Below, piece after piece: positions 22,041 through 32,931 of a stretch of 64,000 nucleotides of DNA. The notes below the pieces were generated by a model. It did not search any database. It was given only the letters and a program-made list of their open reading frames with translations, and was not told where the DNA came from. Position numbers and translations under genes: made by a program. Position 1 is the first letter of the stretch; each line of letters begins with the position of its first letter. The stretch is from contig JAUCBJ010003514.1 of NCBI GenBank assembly GCA_032718475.1, forward strand, positions 1 through 64,000. The letters run 5' to 3'. This stretch comes from Nemertoderma westbladi (lineage: Eukaryota; Xenacoelomorpha; Nemertodermatida; Nemertodermatidae).

Positions 22041-23770
22041 CAGCAAAGTTGTAGTGGGACAGTCTATATGCGTTCAGTGGGCAGTGGAACAATCTATATG
22101 GCGTTCAGTTGCCTTAGGACAGTCTATATGGCGTTCAGTTGCTGTGGAACAGTCTTTGTGGCGTTCATTGGCCAGTGGCACAGTCTATATGGCGTTCACT
22201 GGCGTGGGACAGTCAATATGGCGTTCAGTTGCTGTGGGACAGTCTATATGGCGTTCAGTGGCCAGGGGGACAGTCAATATGGCGTTTAGTTGCTGTGCGA
22301 CAGTCTGTATGGGGTTCAGTGGCCAGTTGGACAATCTACATGGCGTTCAGTTGCTGTGGGACAGTCTTTGTGGCGTTCATTGGCCCGTGGGACAGTCTAT
22401 ATGATGTTCAATGGCCAGTGGGGCAATCTATATGGCGTTCACTGGCTATGGGACAACAGTCTGTATGGCGTTCAGTGGCCAGTGGGGCAGTCTTTAGGGC
22501 GTTTACTGGCTGTGGGACAGTCAATATGGCGTTCAGTTGCTGTGGGACAACAGTCTGTATGGCGTTCAGTGGCCAGTGGGACAGTCTTTAGGGCGTTCAC
22601 TGGCTGTGGGACAGTCAATATGGCGTTCAGTTGCTGTGGGAGAGTCTATAAGGCGTTCAGTGGCCAGGGGGACAGTCAATATGGCGTTCAGTTGCTGTGG
22701 GACAGTCTGTATGGGGTTCAGTGGCCAGTTGGACAATCTACATGGCGTTCAGTTGCTGTGGGACAGTCTTTGTGGCGTTCATTGGCCCGTGGGACAGTCT
22801 ATATGACGTTCAGCGGCCAGTGGGGCAATCTATATGGCGTTCAGTTGCTGTGGGACAACAGTCTGTATGGCGTTCAGTGGCCAGTGGGACAGTCTTTAGG
22901 GCGTTCACTGGCTGTGGGACAGTCAATATGGCGTTCAGTTGCTGTGGGACAACAGTCTGTATGGCGTTCAGTGTCCAGTGGGACAGTCTTTAGGGCGTTC
23001 ACTGGCTGTGGGACAGTCAATATGGCGTTCAGTTGCTGTGGGTGAGTCTATATGGCGTTCAGTGGCCAGGGGGACAGTCAATATGGCGTTCAGTTGCTGT
23101 GGGACAGTCTGTATGGCGTTCAGTGGCCAGTGGGACAGTCTTTGTGGCGTTCATTGGCCCGTGGGACAGTCTATATGACGTTCAGTGGCCAGTGGGGCAA
23201 TCTATACGGCGTTCAGTGGCCAGGGGGACAGTCAATATGGCGTTCAGTTGCTGTGGGACAGTCTGTATGGGGTTCAGTGGCCAGTTGGACAATCTACATG
23301 GCGTTCAGTTGCTGTGGGACAGTCTTTGTGGCGTTCATTGGCCCATGGGACAGTCTATATGACGTTCAGTGGCCAGTGGGGCAATCTATATGGCGTTCAG
23401 TTGCTGTGGGACAACAGTCTGTATGGCGTTCAGTGGCCAGTGGGACAGTCTTTAGGGCGTTCACTGGCTGTGGGACAGTCAATATGGCGTTCAGTTGCTG
23501 TGGGACAACAGTCTGTATGGCGTTCAGTGGCCAGTGGGACAGTCTTTAGGGCGTTCATTGGCCAGTGGGGCAGCAGTCTATATGGCGTTCAGTTGCTGTG
23601 AGACAGACTTTGTGGCATTCATTGGCCAGTGGGACAGTCTATATGACGTTCAGTGGCCAGTGGGGCAATCTATATGGCATTCACTGGCTATGGGACAGTC
23701 TATATGACGCTCAGTTTCTGTAGGATAGTCTATATGGCATTCAGTTGCTGTGGGACAGTCTGTATGTCAA
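22041..23770 (+). repeat. 31-bp minisatellite, array 1
   Basis: About 55 copies of a 31-bp unit built from GGGACAGTCTATATGGCG and TTCAGTGGCCAGT. Because 31 is not a multiple of 3, the reading frame rotates through a 93-bp (31-codon) super-period. The unit has no stop in any forward frame, so several overlapping long frames appear; none is believed to be a gene. Variants include a +3 form (GACAACAG) and a TTTAGGG form that introduces stops. A marker variant (GTATGGGGTTCAG) recurs at 22311, 22713 and 23269, which shows higher-order amplification. Confidence 0.95.
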
Positions 23771-24254
23771 TAAGACAATGAACCATAACCATATCATAAA
23801 AAGCATTCGGAAAATTAGTTACCAATCTCCTAATTGATGAATATGTACAAAAATTTGTAGGATATTTCTTTATTGAAGTCACTACTTAAAATTATTACTT
23901 AGATTAGATAGTAAGTAGTCTTACAAGAACACATTAAACTTATTGAAACTGTGAATTCAATCTACAAAAATGGAAATGAATTTGGTTAGTGTTATGTGTT
24001 CTTATCTGTAGTATATCACTCACTGTTATTGTATAGATATAGGCCTAGCCTAATTTGATAAGTGTATATTTTTCAACGCTTAGTTAAATATCACAGTTAA
24101 CGGGTGGTTTTAGATGAAACGAAATTACAATACTACAAAACTACACACATTTTCAACATTTGAATCCCGTAATTTATGCTTTTTCAATCGTGAATCCGAT
24201 TGAGGTTGATACAGTAGTAATATATCAAGCTTGTCCATCAGCTGTAAATTGTTT
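23771..24254. other. Non-coding part of the duplicated block
   Basis: The first 300 bp match 57190-57475 and 62156-62441. The match breaks after AATTTGATAAG, where the other two copies have lost about 480 bp. No gene is seen. Confidence 0.6.
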
Positions 24255-25200
24255 CACGGCTTCACAATTTCACGGACAATTGTCATTTATCATTGGAGAT
24301 TTTAATTTCCTTCTGGGCTAATTGCAATTTGTATATTGTTTTTGATCAGTGCAGCTACAATAGTCAGTTTCCCAACGCACAGAACGGCCACACATTGCAT
24401 TTGATATTAACTCATATGGAAGATCCGGAAAATAATTAGCAAGATTTATGTATCTGATATTGGGTCATCAAGTGTGATCATGTTGAAGTTTTATTTATAC
24501 CAAGTTTTACATAACCAACTATATCGAATCAATAACATACAGAAAGGTAATAAATGAAAAAAATGAAAATTTGAAAAATAAAAATAAAAATAAAAAATGT
24601 TGCAATGGAACAATTTTTGAATAATTTGGGGAGTTCGACCTTATGCAAATCTACACCAACGGATGTTAACACATCGGTTGCTAACTACTGTATGACTCAA
24701 CTTTATCGAGAGTTTTGGATATTCATGCGCCACTTAAATAAATCATCGCCTGAAATCATTGAACTCAAAATTACATTATTAACATACAACTTAACTGCAA
24801 TCATCGAGTTAGTTCATGAATATCTATTGGCGCCTTAAATACCACCACGTCAGCTAAGATCGAGTGACGAGGGGGCTTCTGAATATCCCACGATATCGCC
24901 TAGAGACGTTCGGGAGACGTGCATTCTCGGTATCAGCTGTGGAACCCCGATATTTGGGCCACACAAATCAAAAATAGATACATATTTGTAACAGGTTGAA
25001 TTCGGACAGTAGGAAAATTAACTTGTTGTTTTAAATAGGCCTACGCATTATGATTGATTTTAATTGTTTTACCCTTTTCTTTTTCTCTAGGACACTTTTA
25101 GTCTGTTTTATTCTGTTTTTTTTTAATATAAAATGTTATGTTTTGGAGTCGAGTATGCTGAAATCCTTTACTTAGAAGGGCTCAATAAAAATATATTATT
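24255..25200 (+). pseudogene. L2/CR1-like LINE relic with RT core deleted
   Basis: Scattered pieces of a LINE can be read in order on the plus strand. IIGDFNF is the endonuclease GDFN box; NGHTLHLILTH is the following motif; YDSTLSRVLDIHAPLK is the linker; ELKITLLTY is the C-terminal domain; PPRQLRSSDEG is near the C-terminus. They match the LINE at 45742-50142 in order, but the whole reverse transcriptase core is missing. It ends in an (ATT)n tail, as expected for this family. The apparent short ORF at 24605 is part of this relic. Confidence 0.75.
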
Positions 25201-25313
25201 ATTATTAATATATTATTATTATTAATTTATTATTATTAATATATTATTATTATTAATATATTATTATTATTAATATATTATTATTATTAATATAGTATTC
25301 TTATTATTATATT

Positions 25314-25500
25314 AGAAGGCGGGGTAGCTCAGTTGGTTGAGCGCCTGGCCTGCAATCTAATGGTTGTAGGTTCAGCCCCGCCAGGGTCCACTCAGCCTTT
25401 CATCCACTGGGGTCGATAAAATGAGTACCAGTTAAATAACTGGGAGCAAATCTTGGGGTAGGAGTAGCGCCCACCCCTACCCTCGGGTAGCTGCTATCGA
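25314..25500 (+). mobile_element. tRNA-derived SINE
   Basis: It starts with a tRNA-like head: GGCGGGGTAGCTCAGTTGG carries the A box, and GGTTCAGCCCCGCC is the B box plus acceptor end pairing with GGCGGGG. A TGC triplet sits in the anticodon position, but the anticodon stem pairs poorly. The body contains CACTCAGCCTTTCATCC and GGTCGATAAAATGAGTACC, a type of tail seen in invertebrate tRNA-SINEs. It is flanked by (ATT)n on both sides. Confidence 0.75.
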
Positions 25501-25624
25501 AAGATATAATATATTATTAATTATTAATATTATTTATATATTATTATTATTATTATTATTATCAATATATTATTATTATTATTATTATTATTAATATATT
25601 ATTATAATAGTAGATATCCGGCAA

Positions 25625-26375
25625 ATACAGTCACAGACACCGACTTTGCGGATGACATCGCCCTGCTCTCTCTAATACGCTAGCAGATGCACTGCTTCTA
25701 CTAAATAAAGTGGAGGGGGCTGCTAAGGAGGTTGGATTGCATATAAATGCTACAAAGGCCGAATTCATGACCTTTAATGTTGATTGAAACTTGACAACCA
25801 TTGATAATTATCAACTAAGGAAGGTTGACGACTTCCAGTACCTTGGATCATGGATAGAGAGTAGCAAAAAGGACATAGAAGTTAGGAAAGCAAAGGAAAG
25901 GAAAGCAATACCATCTGGAAATCAGATCTCTCCAGGCACCTGAAGACTAAGTTCTTTCGAGCCACAGTGGAAAGTGTATTTTTATATGGGGGTGAGACCT
26001 GGACACTCACTAAATCACTTGAACAACGAATTGATGGTTGCTACTCAAGACTACTAAGGGCAGCCCTAAACATCAGCTGGAGGCAACACATGACAAACGC
26101 CGAGCTTTATGGTACAATACCACCTGTATCAACCACCCTCAGTGAACGCAGATTGAGATTCAGTGGGCACTGCTGGCGAAGTAAAGACGAGGTCATACCA
26201 GATCTACTTCTCTGGCAACCAACTCATGGAAAGCGTAGTCGTGGACGACCGGCCATTACATATAGATCAACTTGAAAGGGATACTGAACTTGGGAGAAAC
26301 GAAATTGCGACAACTATGGAGAATCGGGAAGCCTGGAAGGATCTCATTTCCACTGTCCGAGTTCGCTCGACCTAG
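25625..26375 (+). pseudogene. LINE reverse transcriptase C-terminal fragment
   Basis: This is the 3' end of the family found at 16753-18660. Motifs are TDFADDIALLS, LHINATKAEFMTFN, DDFQYLGSWIESSKKD, then in a shifted frame LYGGETWTLTKSLEQRIDG, CYSRLLRAALNISWRQH and ERRLRFSGHCWR. At least two frameshifts are visible near 25890 and 26160. A stop also follows TFNVD. It is embedded in (ATT)n. Confidence 0.85.
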
Positions 26376-26802
26376 TAGTAGTAGTATTAATATATTATTA
26401 TTATTATTATTAATATAATATTATTATTATTAATAATACTATATTATTATTATTATTAATATATTATTATTATTATAGAATATTATATTATAATTAATAT
26501 ATTATTATTATTATTATTATTATTAATATCTTATTATTATAGAATATTATATTATAATGAATATATTATTATTATTATTATTATTATTAATATATTATTA
26601 TTAATATATTATTATTATTAATAAATTATTATTATTATTATTATTAATATATTATTATTATTATTAATAATATATTATTATTATTATTATTAATATATTA
26701 TTATTATTATTATTAATATAATATTAATAATATTAAATATAATATTATTATAAATAATATATAATTATTATTAAGTTACGCAGTTTACCAATTTGTTTCC
26801 AA

Positions 26803-27003
26803 TTACGCAGTTGAACGGTTGGTCTGGACATACGAAGTGGCGTCAGCGTTGATTAACGCAATGTCGAACGACGCCACCCGTTGATTGGCCCAGACCCCCC
26901 GAGCAACCAGGTCTGCCCGTACGCCCCCCACCTCACGGCCCTCCCGATCCAAGTACCCCCTGGAGAGAGTCACTTCCCGCTCAACGCTGGAAAGACCAAC
27001 CAC
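26803..27003 (-). pseudogene. GC-rich coding island, retroelement-like fragment
   Basis: A 66-codon minus-strand frame in the middle of (ATT)n has GC content far above its surroundings. It contains GVRADLVARGVWANQRVASF followed by DIALINADATSYV. The pattern RADxxARGxW...FDxxxxNxxAxSY resembles a domain I recall from uncharacterised multicopy proteins in cnidarians and other invertebrates that are probably of mobile-element origin. The spacing of acidic residues could fit a nuclease fold, but this is an inference. Both ends are cut by microsatellite. Confidence 0.45.
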
Positions 27004-27583
27004 AGAGGCTATCAGCTCGATATATTATTATTATTAATATACTATTTTTATTATTATTAATATATTATTATTATTATTATTAATATATTATTATTATTAT
27101 TATTAATATATTATTATTATTATTATTAATATATTATTATTATTATTCTTAATATATTATTATTATTATTATTAATATATTATTATTATTATTATTAATA
27201 TATTATTATTATTATTATTAATATATTATTATTATTATTATTAATATATTATTATTATTATTATTAATATATTATTATTATTATTATTAATATATTATTA
27301 TTATTATTATTAATATATTATTATTATTATTATTAATATATTATTATTATTATTATTATTGTTATTTAATATATTATTAGTATTATTAATAATATTAACT
27401 AATACAAATTATTTTTATGATACATTGATAGATTAACTAGGAGTGACTGCATTCATTAGATTAATTTTATATACACGTAATTCCTACTTTAGGTGGTTAA
27501 TTGATAAAAAGACTTCAAAGAATTCTATAATACGAAATAAATACAGTATATTATAATTATACATATTACTATGTAATTAGCAG

Positions 27584-27833
27584 GTGGTTTTCTTCTCTCT
27601 GGTAATTTGTTGTTGTTTCTTGGTTGTCTGCAACGCATGCACACCAAAGGCGATTGGCACATCGGGTTGCAGGGCTCAAAACACCTACTGTGACCATGGT
27701 GCATGTCTTACGGATAAGTTTGAGCCCACAACGCCATTCTCATCCGGGAGGCGTCGGAGACAGGGTGCTACCGCGTACTGTCTATGTGGATCTAAACTCG
27801 GTGACCAGGAATACGATGGAAGCACTGGATGCG
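27584..27833 (+). CDS. Cysteine-module GPI-type protein, signal-peptide exon
   Basis: This is an internal exon, bordered by CAG before 27584 and GTGAGT at 27834. It reads in phase 0 at its start and leaves one base over at its end. An in-frame TAG just upstream means that the initiator Met must lie in an earlier exon, not identified. It encodes VVFFSLVICCCFLVVCNA, a signal-peptide core, then a six-cysteine module: CTPK...GC, NTYC, GAC, then after a basic loop (SSGRRRRQGA) AYCLCGS and a final TGC. The RRRR run could be a furin-type cleavage site. The exon occurs twice more at 58136 and 63102. Confidence 0.82.
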
Positions 27834-28029
27834 GTGAGTCTATTTATTATAGAAATTAAATTAACCTGTTTCTAAGTCTACAGATAAGACAGTAGGTGTT
27901 GCACACAATCTACCTTAAAGGTAACTGACAATAGAGTGGAAACTTTAGTTTGCCTCCGGTATTTTGTGATCCACATTAATAAACTAACATTTTACTTTAC
28001 GATTATGATTGCAGATTATGCATTTAAAC

Positions 28030-28240
28030 CTTCCACTCTGTCTCCCAAGTACATTGGTTATCCTTTATCCACCAGTCAGGGATGAAAAATGGGTTGTTTT
28101 TAGGCTGCACCATTTAAAGCACTGTGTCCAAATATAGCTGCCCCATATAGGGATCGAACCAGGACCAGGGCATCCGGATTGGAAGCCCAGGAATGTCACA
28201 GACCAAGATGCTGCTGGTCTAGTGGTGTTCTTACAATTTA
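28030..28240 (-). mobile_element. tRNA-derived SINE in intron
   Basis: Read on the minus strand it contains ATCTTGGTCTGTGACATTCC (A-box region), TTCCAATCCGG in the anticodon-arm position, and CTGGTTCGATCCC (B box). The tail continues into GGTGCAGCCTAAAAACAACC. Related copies occur at 63735-64000, 54861-55035 and, as a remnant, at 21969-22035. It lies in the first intron seen of the cysteine-module gene. Confidence 0.6.
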
Positions 28241-29079
28241 GAGTTATGAAAACAACATAACGGAGCAGTCTCCTATTAATTTATTTACGCGGTTGAAGTA
28301 CAAATCCGCGTAAATACTTTAATGGAAGTCATGAAATTAAAGTTTTTCGTATGGCCGATGTGGGCCACAGTAATATTTGTGCATGTGTAAGGAAGTAATT
28401 GGTCAGTAATGGTAATAATGGCCTGTTCCAGATCAGTTTGACTAGAACAGATTGTTATAAATATACAGATTACCTTTAGTACTTTATTTTTTTTTTCTGA
28501 CTATATCTTAGTTAGTTTATATGGCGTCTACTGTACAATTTCAATATTTTTGCATTGTTTTGTTTAGAGGAATCACACCAATAAAAGAGTGTCGGGATTA
28601 GATATGTATTAATATATGGTAAAGTAGATAACATTGTCGATCAGAAAAATAAGAATTAAATTAATTAGTAGGCCTCCTGATTATTTTAAAATTTGTTAGA
28701 TTAACGCACTGTCTGCTAATTTTTTTTATATTACATTCTCCCAAAAAAGCTGAACAATTTTTTAATTTTTCATACATTTTTGTAATGATGTTATGTTTTG
28801 ATTTTCAGGAACAAATCCTAAAAGATATGCGAGCTGTATATAAATTTCAACGTTTGTTGGAGCAGATTGAAAGCGAAATAACTTGTGATGATTTCAAATA
28901 ATCTACAGCCATTTCATTAAAATTTTATAATTTTAATTATAACTATACTATGTAATTATAACTTTAAACACATTCCAGTAGCACATGTGTAACAAATAAT
29001 TAAAAATGTTTTCAACAAATTTCTTTATATAATATAATCTAAGACTGATGTTTAAAGGAATAATACTATTTACTTTCAG
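28241..29079. other. Intron, no further feature seen
   Basis: AT-rich intron sequence between the first two recognised exons. No further exon or repeat was recognised. Confidence 0.5.
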
Positions 29080-29197
29080 TTTCCTGCACTCATGATCAGC
29101 AATGTAATCTCGCAGACACCACCTGCGAGAACGGTGAATGCGTTTGTACTGGTGGAAAGATCGGATCCCTTGACCTGGGTTCCTCAGACAACTCTCA
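29080..29197 (+). CDS. Cysteine-module GPI-type protein, middle exon
   Basis: The 118-bp exon is bordered by TTTCAG at its left and GTAAGT at its right. Joined to the previous exon in phase 1 it reads VSCTHDQQCNLADTTCENGE followed by CVCTGG. This is a second module with spacing C-x5-C-x6-C-x4-C-x-C, similar in style to EB or EGF-like modules. Two bases are left over at the end, matching the phase of the last exon. The split codon at each junction is what makes this exon convincing, despite its small size. Confidence 0.8.
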
Positions 29198-30110
29198 GTA
29201 AGTTTGCCTCTAAGTTTCGATAGGGGTAACGTAATATTGATAGAACATGGTGGGTTGTTAAAGATTTAAGTTGTGTTTTTGGCTATCTATCTCACACAAG
29301 AAGTAAGTGTTACAATATTCTTCAGGCACTATGCATTTTTCATTCATTTTATGAAAATTAAGTATAGCAGCACCGTAGACAGACAGCGGAAAACCAGCTA
29401 TGCAGGCCTGTCCTGTTATTTTTTTAATTTAATTTATAGGGCCAGAGGGTTAGGGTAATTATACCTTGCACTTTCCACTTTCATAAATAATAGGCCTAAT
29501 CGCTCGTTTCTGTCAGATGTAATTAGCATATATTGTAAAGTATTCTTCAAAGATAATAATGTGTTTTTGAATAGTTTAATTTTCACAGCCCATTTACATA
29601 GGTTCAAATTATTTACTAATTATTCACTATTACTGAAGTTACATAATTTTACTTACTTGCATGTTAGCCACAGGTTCAGATAGGGAACTGATACTGTAGG
29701 CCTACAGTAGTAATGGGAACCATCAAACATAATTGACGATTTTTTAAATACCGTTTTATGATAGAATTACTCAATTTTAATTTTTGTTTAATAATAATGA
29801 TGCACTAACTTTATTGGTAATAGATAATATTTGGTAATAATACAGAATAAACAAAGAATTAATACCCTTAACCCTTCCATGCATGAATTAATTTTTTTTT
29901 CAAATTTTTTTAGAAAAAACAATTTTCTGGTATATTTTTACGTGCAAATTCAGAAACAATATCAAAAGTTAAAAAAATGGTCAGTTTCTGAGCTATGGTG
30001 CGTTTTGTCTGCGTGCAACATATGGCACGATATGCATTAAAGGTAACAAAATGTTTAAACTATTTAGTGCATGATGGGCCATATGGCACAACACATAACA
30101 CATAACACGA
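29198..30110. other. Intron, no further feature seen
   Basis: AT-rich sequence at the start of the large second intron. No coding module or repeat family was recognised. Confidence 0.5.
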
Positions 30111-30530
30111 CTACCACAAAGTAGAAGAAAAATTTGCTTTTAATTTTCTTACAATTTCCTTTTTTATAATTACATAGATAATTACACACAAATTAGTTTG
30201 TGTGAAATTTCCTGAAACAATTTTGATCTTTATTAAAACATAAGGCAGTTTGGCATTTTTCACAACTAACGAATGTCCTTTTATTACAGTTTGAAAGTTT
30301 ACACCTCCGTTGCAAAAATACCATTTCTTTGTCTTCATCCTTATTCGGTTTCGACCTAGGAAACTATTATGCAGGTCTACTCCTCCAATAAACCGATTGT
30401 ACTCACGGATTGCAGCAGGCTGCGATACTTCTCTATATTCCCCAGCACTTCTGAAATATCTTCTACATGTTCCAATAGGCATTTCCCCAACATAACTCGA
30501 TGCCACATGTACTGCTTTATCGTGACAACA
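30111..30530 (-). pseudogene. piggyBac-type transposase, C-terminal relic
   Basis: The minus strand reads HDKAVHVASSYVGEMPIG, then REVSQPAAIREYNRFIGGVD, then LHNSFLGRNRIRMKTKKWYF. The order DNK-V-x-S, P-x-x-I-x-x-YN-x-x-x-GGVD-L-x, and R-x-K-x-x-KWYW is typical of the piggyBac (DDE_Tnp_1_7) core and contains one of its acidic residues, the D of GGVD. The rest of the frame is AT-rich and degenerate. The N-terminal side is cut off by the foldback element at 30521-31337. Confidence 0.75.
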
Positions 30531-31337
30531 GGCGAAAACAAGCGAAAACAGTTGGAATTTAGGGAAAACAGTCGAAAACAGTTAGATTGTTTAAAAATAA
30601 TCATCCATGCATCCAGGTGAAAATAGATATTGAAGTTAACTAGGTGTAATAATAGATTTAAAATTTAGTGTCATTTACAATGTCGCTGACAAGATGACGT
30701 ACCCATGTACATTAACACTGCTCATATCAGTGCCCGTACTGCCGTACCGGTACCTGTTGTAGTTACTGTGCCCGTACCGGTTGGGAAGAACCGTATTGAA
30801 ATTATTATTATTGCAGAGATGCACTTTATTGATTGTTATACAGTAGTAGTAGCTAGTACTGAAGGCCTAAGTCTGAACTCCGTGTCTGTAAGAACGATAC
30901 TAGGTACGTAAAATACATAGCACATAGGCCTATTTCGTTTTCAGCATTAAATAATTTTGTTTGTTCTGATAATGGCAAAACCGCTGAAAGTGAAGATACC
31001 GGAACTTCGTACTTCAACTTCTTCTATCGGTGCCGGTACGGGTTCTGGTACAATAGACTCACTGAATACTCTACTCTGTAGGCTTACTGCCGTACTGGAG
31101 TAATCCATAATCATGCAATAGGAAATCAGTGTTATTGTACATGGGTTATGGGTAGAACTTCATCTTAAGTTAGCGACATTATAAATGCCACTACATTTTT
31201 AATCTATTATTACACCTTGTTAACCTCAATATCTATTTTCACCTGGATGTATGGATGATTATTTTTAAACGATCTAACTGTTTTCCCTACATTCCAAATG
31301 TTTTCGCTCGTTTTCGCCTGTTTTCGACTGTTGTCAC
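30521..31337. mobile_element. Foldback element with about 150-bp inverted repeats
   Basis: The left arm begins GTGACAACAGGCGAAAACA and the right arm, reverse-complemented, begins GTGACAACAGTCGAAAACA. The arms stay similar for about 150 bp, through ATCATCCATGCATCCAGG and GGTGTAATAATAGATT. They enclose about 500 bp that contains several ACCGGTAC words and no long frame. The arms carry repeated CGAAAACA words. No clear target duplication is seen. Confidence 0.8.
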
Positions 31338-31500
31338 AATCTAGTACTATCCTGAAATTATCAATTTTAGACCTGGCCCGTTCTAAAGCATTATAAAAAT
31401 AATTCACACACCATCTCGTGTACAGGTTGTGTTTCAACTGCAAGAATATAGAATTCAAGACATGTCCACCAAAGATTAGGATATTGTGAGCAGGTTTTCA
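31338..31500 (-). pseudogene. Possible upstream part of the piggyBac relic
   Basis: On the far side of the foldback element the minus strand has an open stretch with LQLKHNLYTRWCVNYFYNAL. This loosely resembles the piggyBac segment around DNFYTS. Its position would fit a transposase interrupted by the foldback element. The resemblance is weak. Confidence 0.3.
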
Positions 31501-31574
31501 TTCTGTAGAATTAAAAAGAATAGGTGTTCCATATATAGCACAGCATGCATGGAAGGGTTTTAATAGTACACAAA

Positions 31575-32240
31575 ATTCACCCAAGTAATTAAATCAGGTT
31601 CGCGGAACAGAAAATAATTCTTAATACGGCAAATATAAATAACTAAATAATGAGGGCGAAATATCCAAGTAATTAAATCAGATTAAATAATTAAATAATA
31701 CACAAAAATATCCATGTAATTAAATCAGATTAAATAACTAAATAATACACAAAAATATCCATGTAATTAAATCAGATTAAATAACTAAATAATACACAAA
31801 AATATCCATGTAATTAAATCAGATTAAATAACTAAATAATACACAAATAATATCCATGTAATTAAATCAGATTAAATAACTAAATAATACACAAAAATAT
31901 CCATGTAATTAAATCAGATTAAATAACTAAATAATACACTAAAATATCCATGTAATTAAATCAGATTAAATAACTAAATAATACACTAAAATATCCATGT
32001 AATTAAATCAGATTAAATAACTAAATAATACACTAAAATATCCATGTAATTAAATCAGATTAAATAACTAAATAATACACAAAAATATCCATGTAATTAA
32101 ATCAGATTAAATAACTAAATAATACACTAAAATATCCATGTAATTAAATCAGATTAAATAATTAAATAATACACAAAAATATCCATGTAATTAAATCAGA
32201 TTAAATGACTAAATAATACACAAAAATAGCTATGTAATTA
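31575..32240. repeat. 47-bp satellite, about 13 copies
   Basis: The unit contains CCATGTAATTAAATCAG, ATTAAATAACTAAATAA and TACACAAAAATAT. Copies are nearly identical from about 31661 and more degenerate at the left end. The BEL derivative is inserted at its right end. Confidence 0.95.
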
Positions 32241-32241
32241 A

Positions 32242-32913
32242 TGTGACGGAATCAGAGATCCCGACCGGGTAGGTTGTTTCGTACGCGTCACCGCATGCTG
32301 GGGTGGTGCCACTGATTGCTTGGCCGAGGTCGTTGGAGAAAAGCGTTCAGAGTTAACGTTGTTCCTTGGCGGTCTAATATAATAGCGATAGCACAGTTAA
32401 TATGATGTTAATATGATAGCGGATGACAATATTGCTTGGTCCCGGTAATAGAATAAAATACAGCCAATGTTGTTGACGGTGACGATGACGGTAAAACAAT
32501 ATTACCCGTCTGCACTGAAACTGGGTAACTAACTAAACTGAATTACAAACCGGTAGCAGGAGATAATATATGATTGATATACCAATATTACTTCACTCCT
32601 ACGCTACCTTGGCCTGCTACCTAATGGATGCTCTCCTTTGCCCTTATTGGCTAATAACCTACTTCTCACCCTTTCACTCTCTGGGAGTGTTTCCCCCCTG
32701 CTGCTAGCCTCTACTAGCTGTGTCCCCTCCGAGGTGGTTTGACCTCTAACCTTCCTTTGTGTGTGGCTTCGGGGCTTGTGTTGCCCCCCCCCCCCCAAAT
32801 GTTGGTTGTGATACGAGATTGATATTGCTAATCTCGTATCTCCAACATATTGCTGAAAATGCCACTGGTCCCATTTTTGGGTGGGTAATGTAAGGAAATT
32901 GAATCCGCTTACA
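32242..32913 (-). repeat. 3' LTR of the BEL derivative
   Basis: Minus-strand reading starts TGTAAGCGGATTCAA and ends CCGTCACA. It is 672 bp, about 275 bp longer than its partner. The extra part includes a C13 run at 32784-32796 and the stretch 32600-32840. Confidence 0.85.
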
Positions 32914-32931
32914 CCCCCCCCCCCCCCCCCC
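32914..32931 (-). other. Polypurine tract (G-run)
   Basis: A run of about 18 G on the minus strand lies directly against the TGTAAGCG start of the 3' LTR, the position where plus-strand DNA priming is expected. Confidence 0.6.

Larger units (their letters stand above)
25182..27400. repeat. (ATT)n microsatellite, repeatedly interrupted
   Basis: Runs of ATT with AATAT interruptions occupy 25182-25312, 25505-25612, 26385-26775 and 27020-27360. The last stretch is a regular 23-bp minisatellite, (ATT)6 plus AATAT, in over a dozen copies. A SINE, a LINE fragment and a coding island lie between the runs. In the duplicated blocks this whole region is only about 190 bp long. Confidence 0.9.

Noticed and set aside
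22041-23770. CRISPR array
   Set aside because: The repeats are head-to-tail without unique spacers, the unit varies, and the genome is eukaryotic.
25314-25385. Functional tRNA-Ala gene
   Set aside because: The acceptor ends pair and A and B boxes are present, but the anticodon stem pairs poorly and a SINE body follows directly. It is scored as a SINE.
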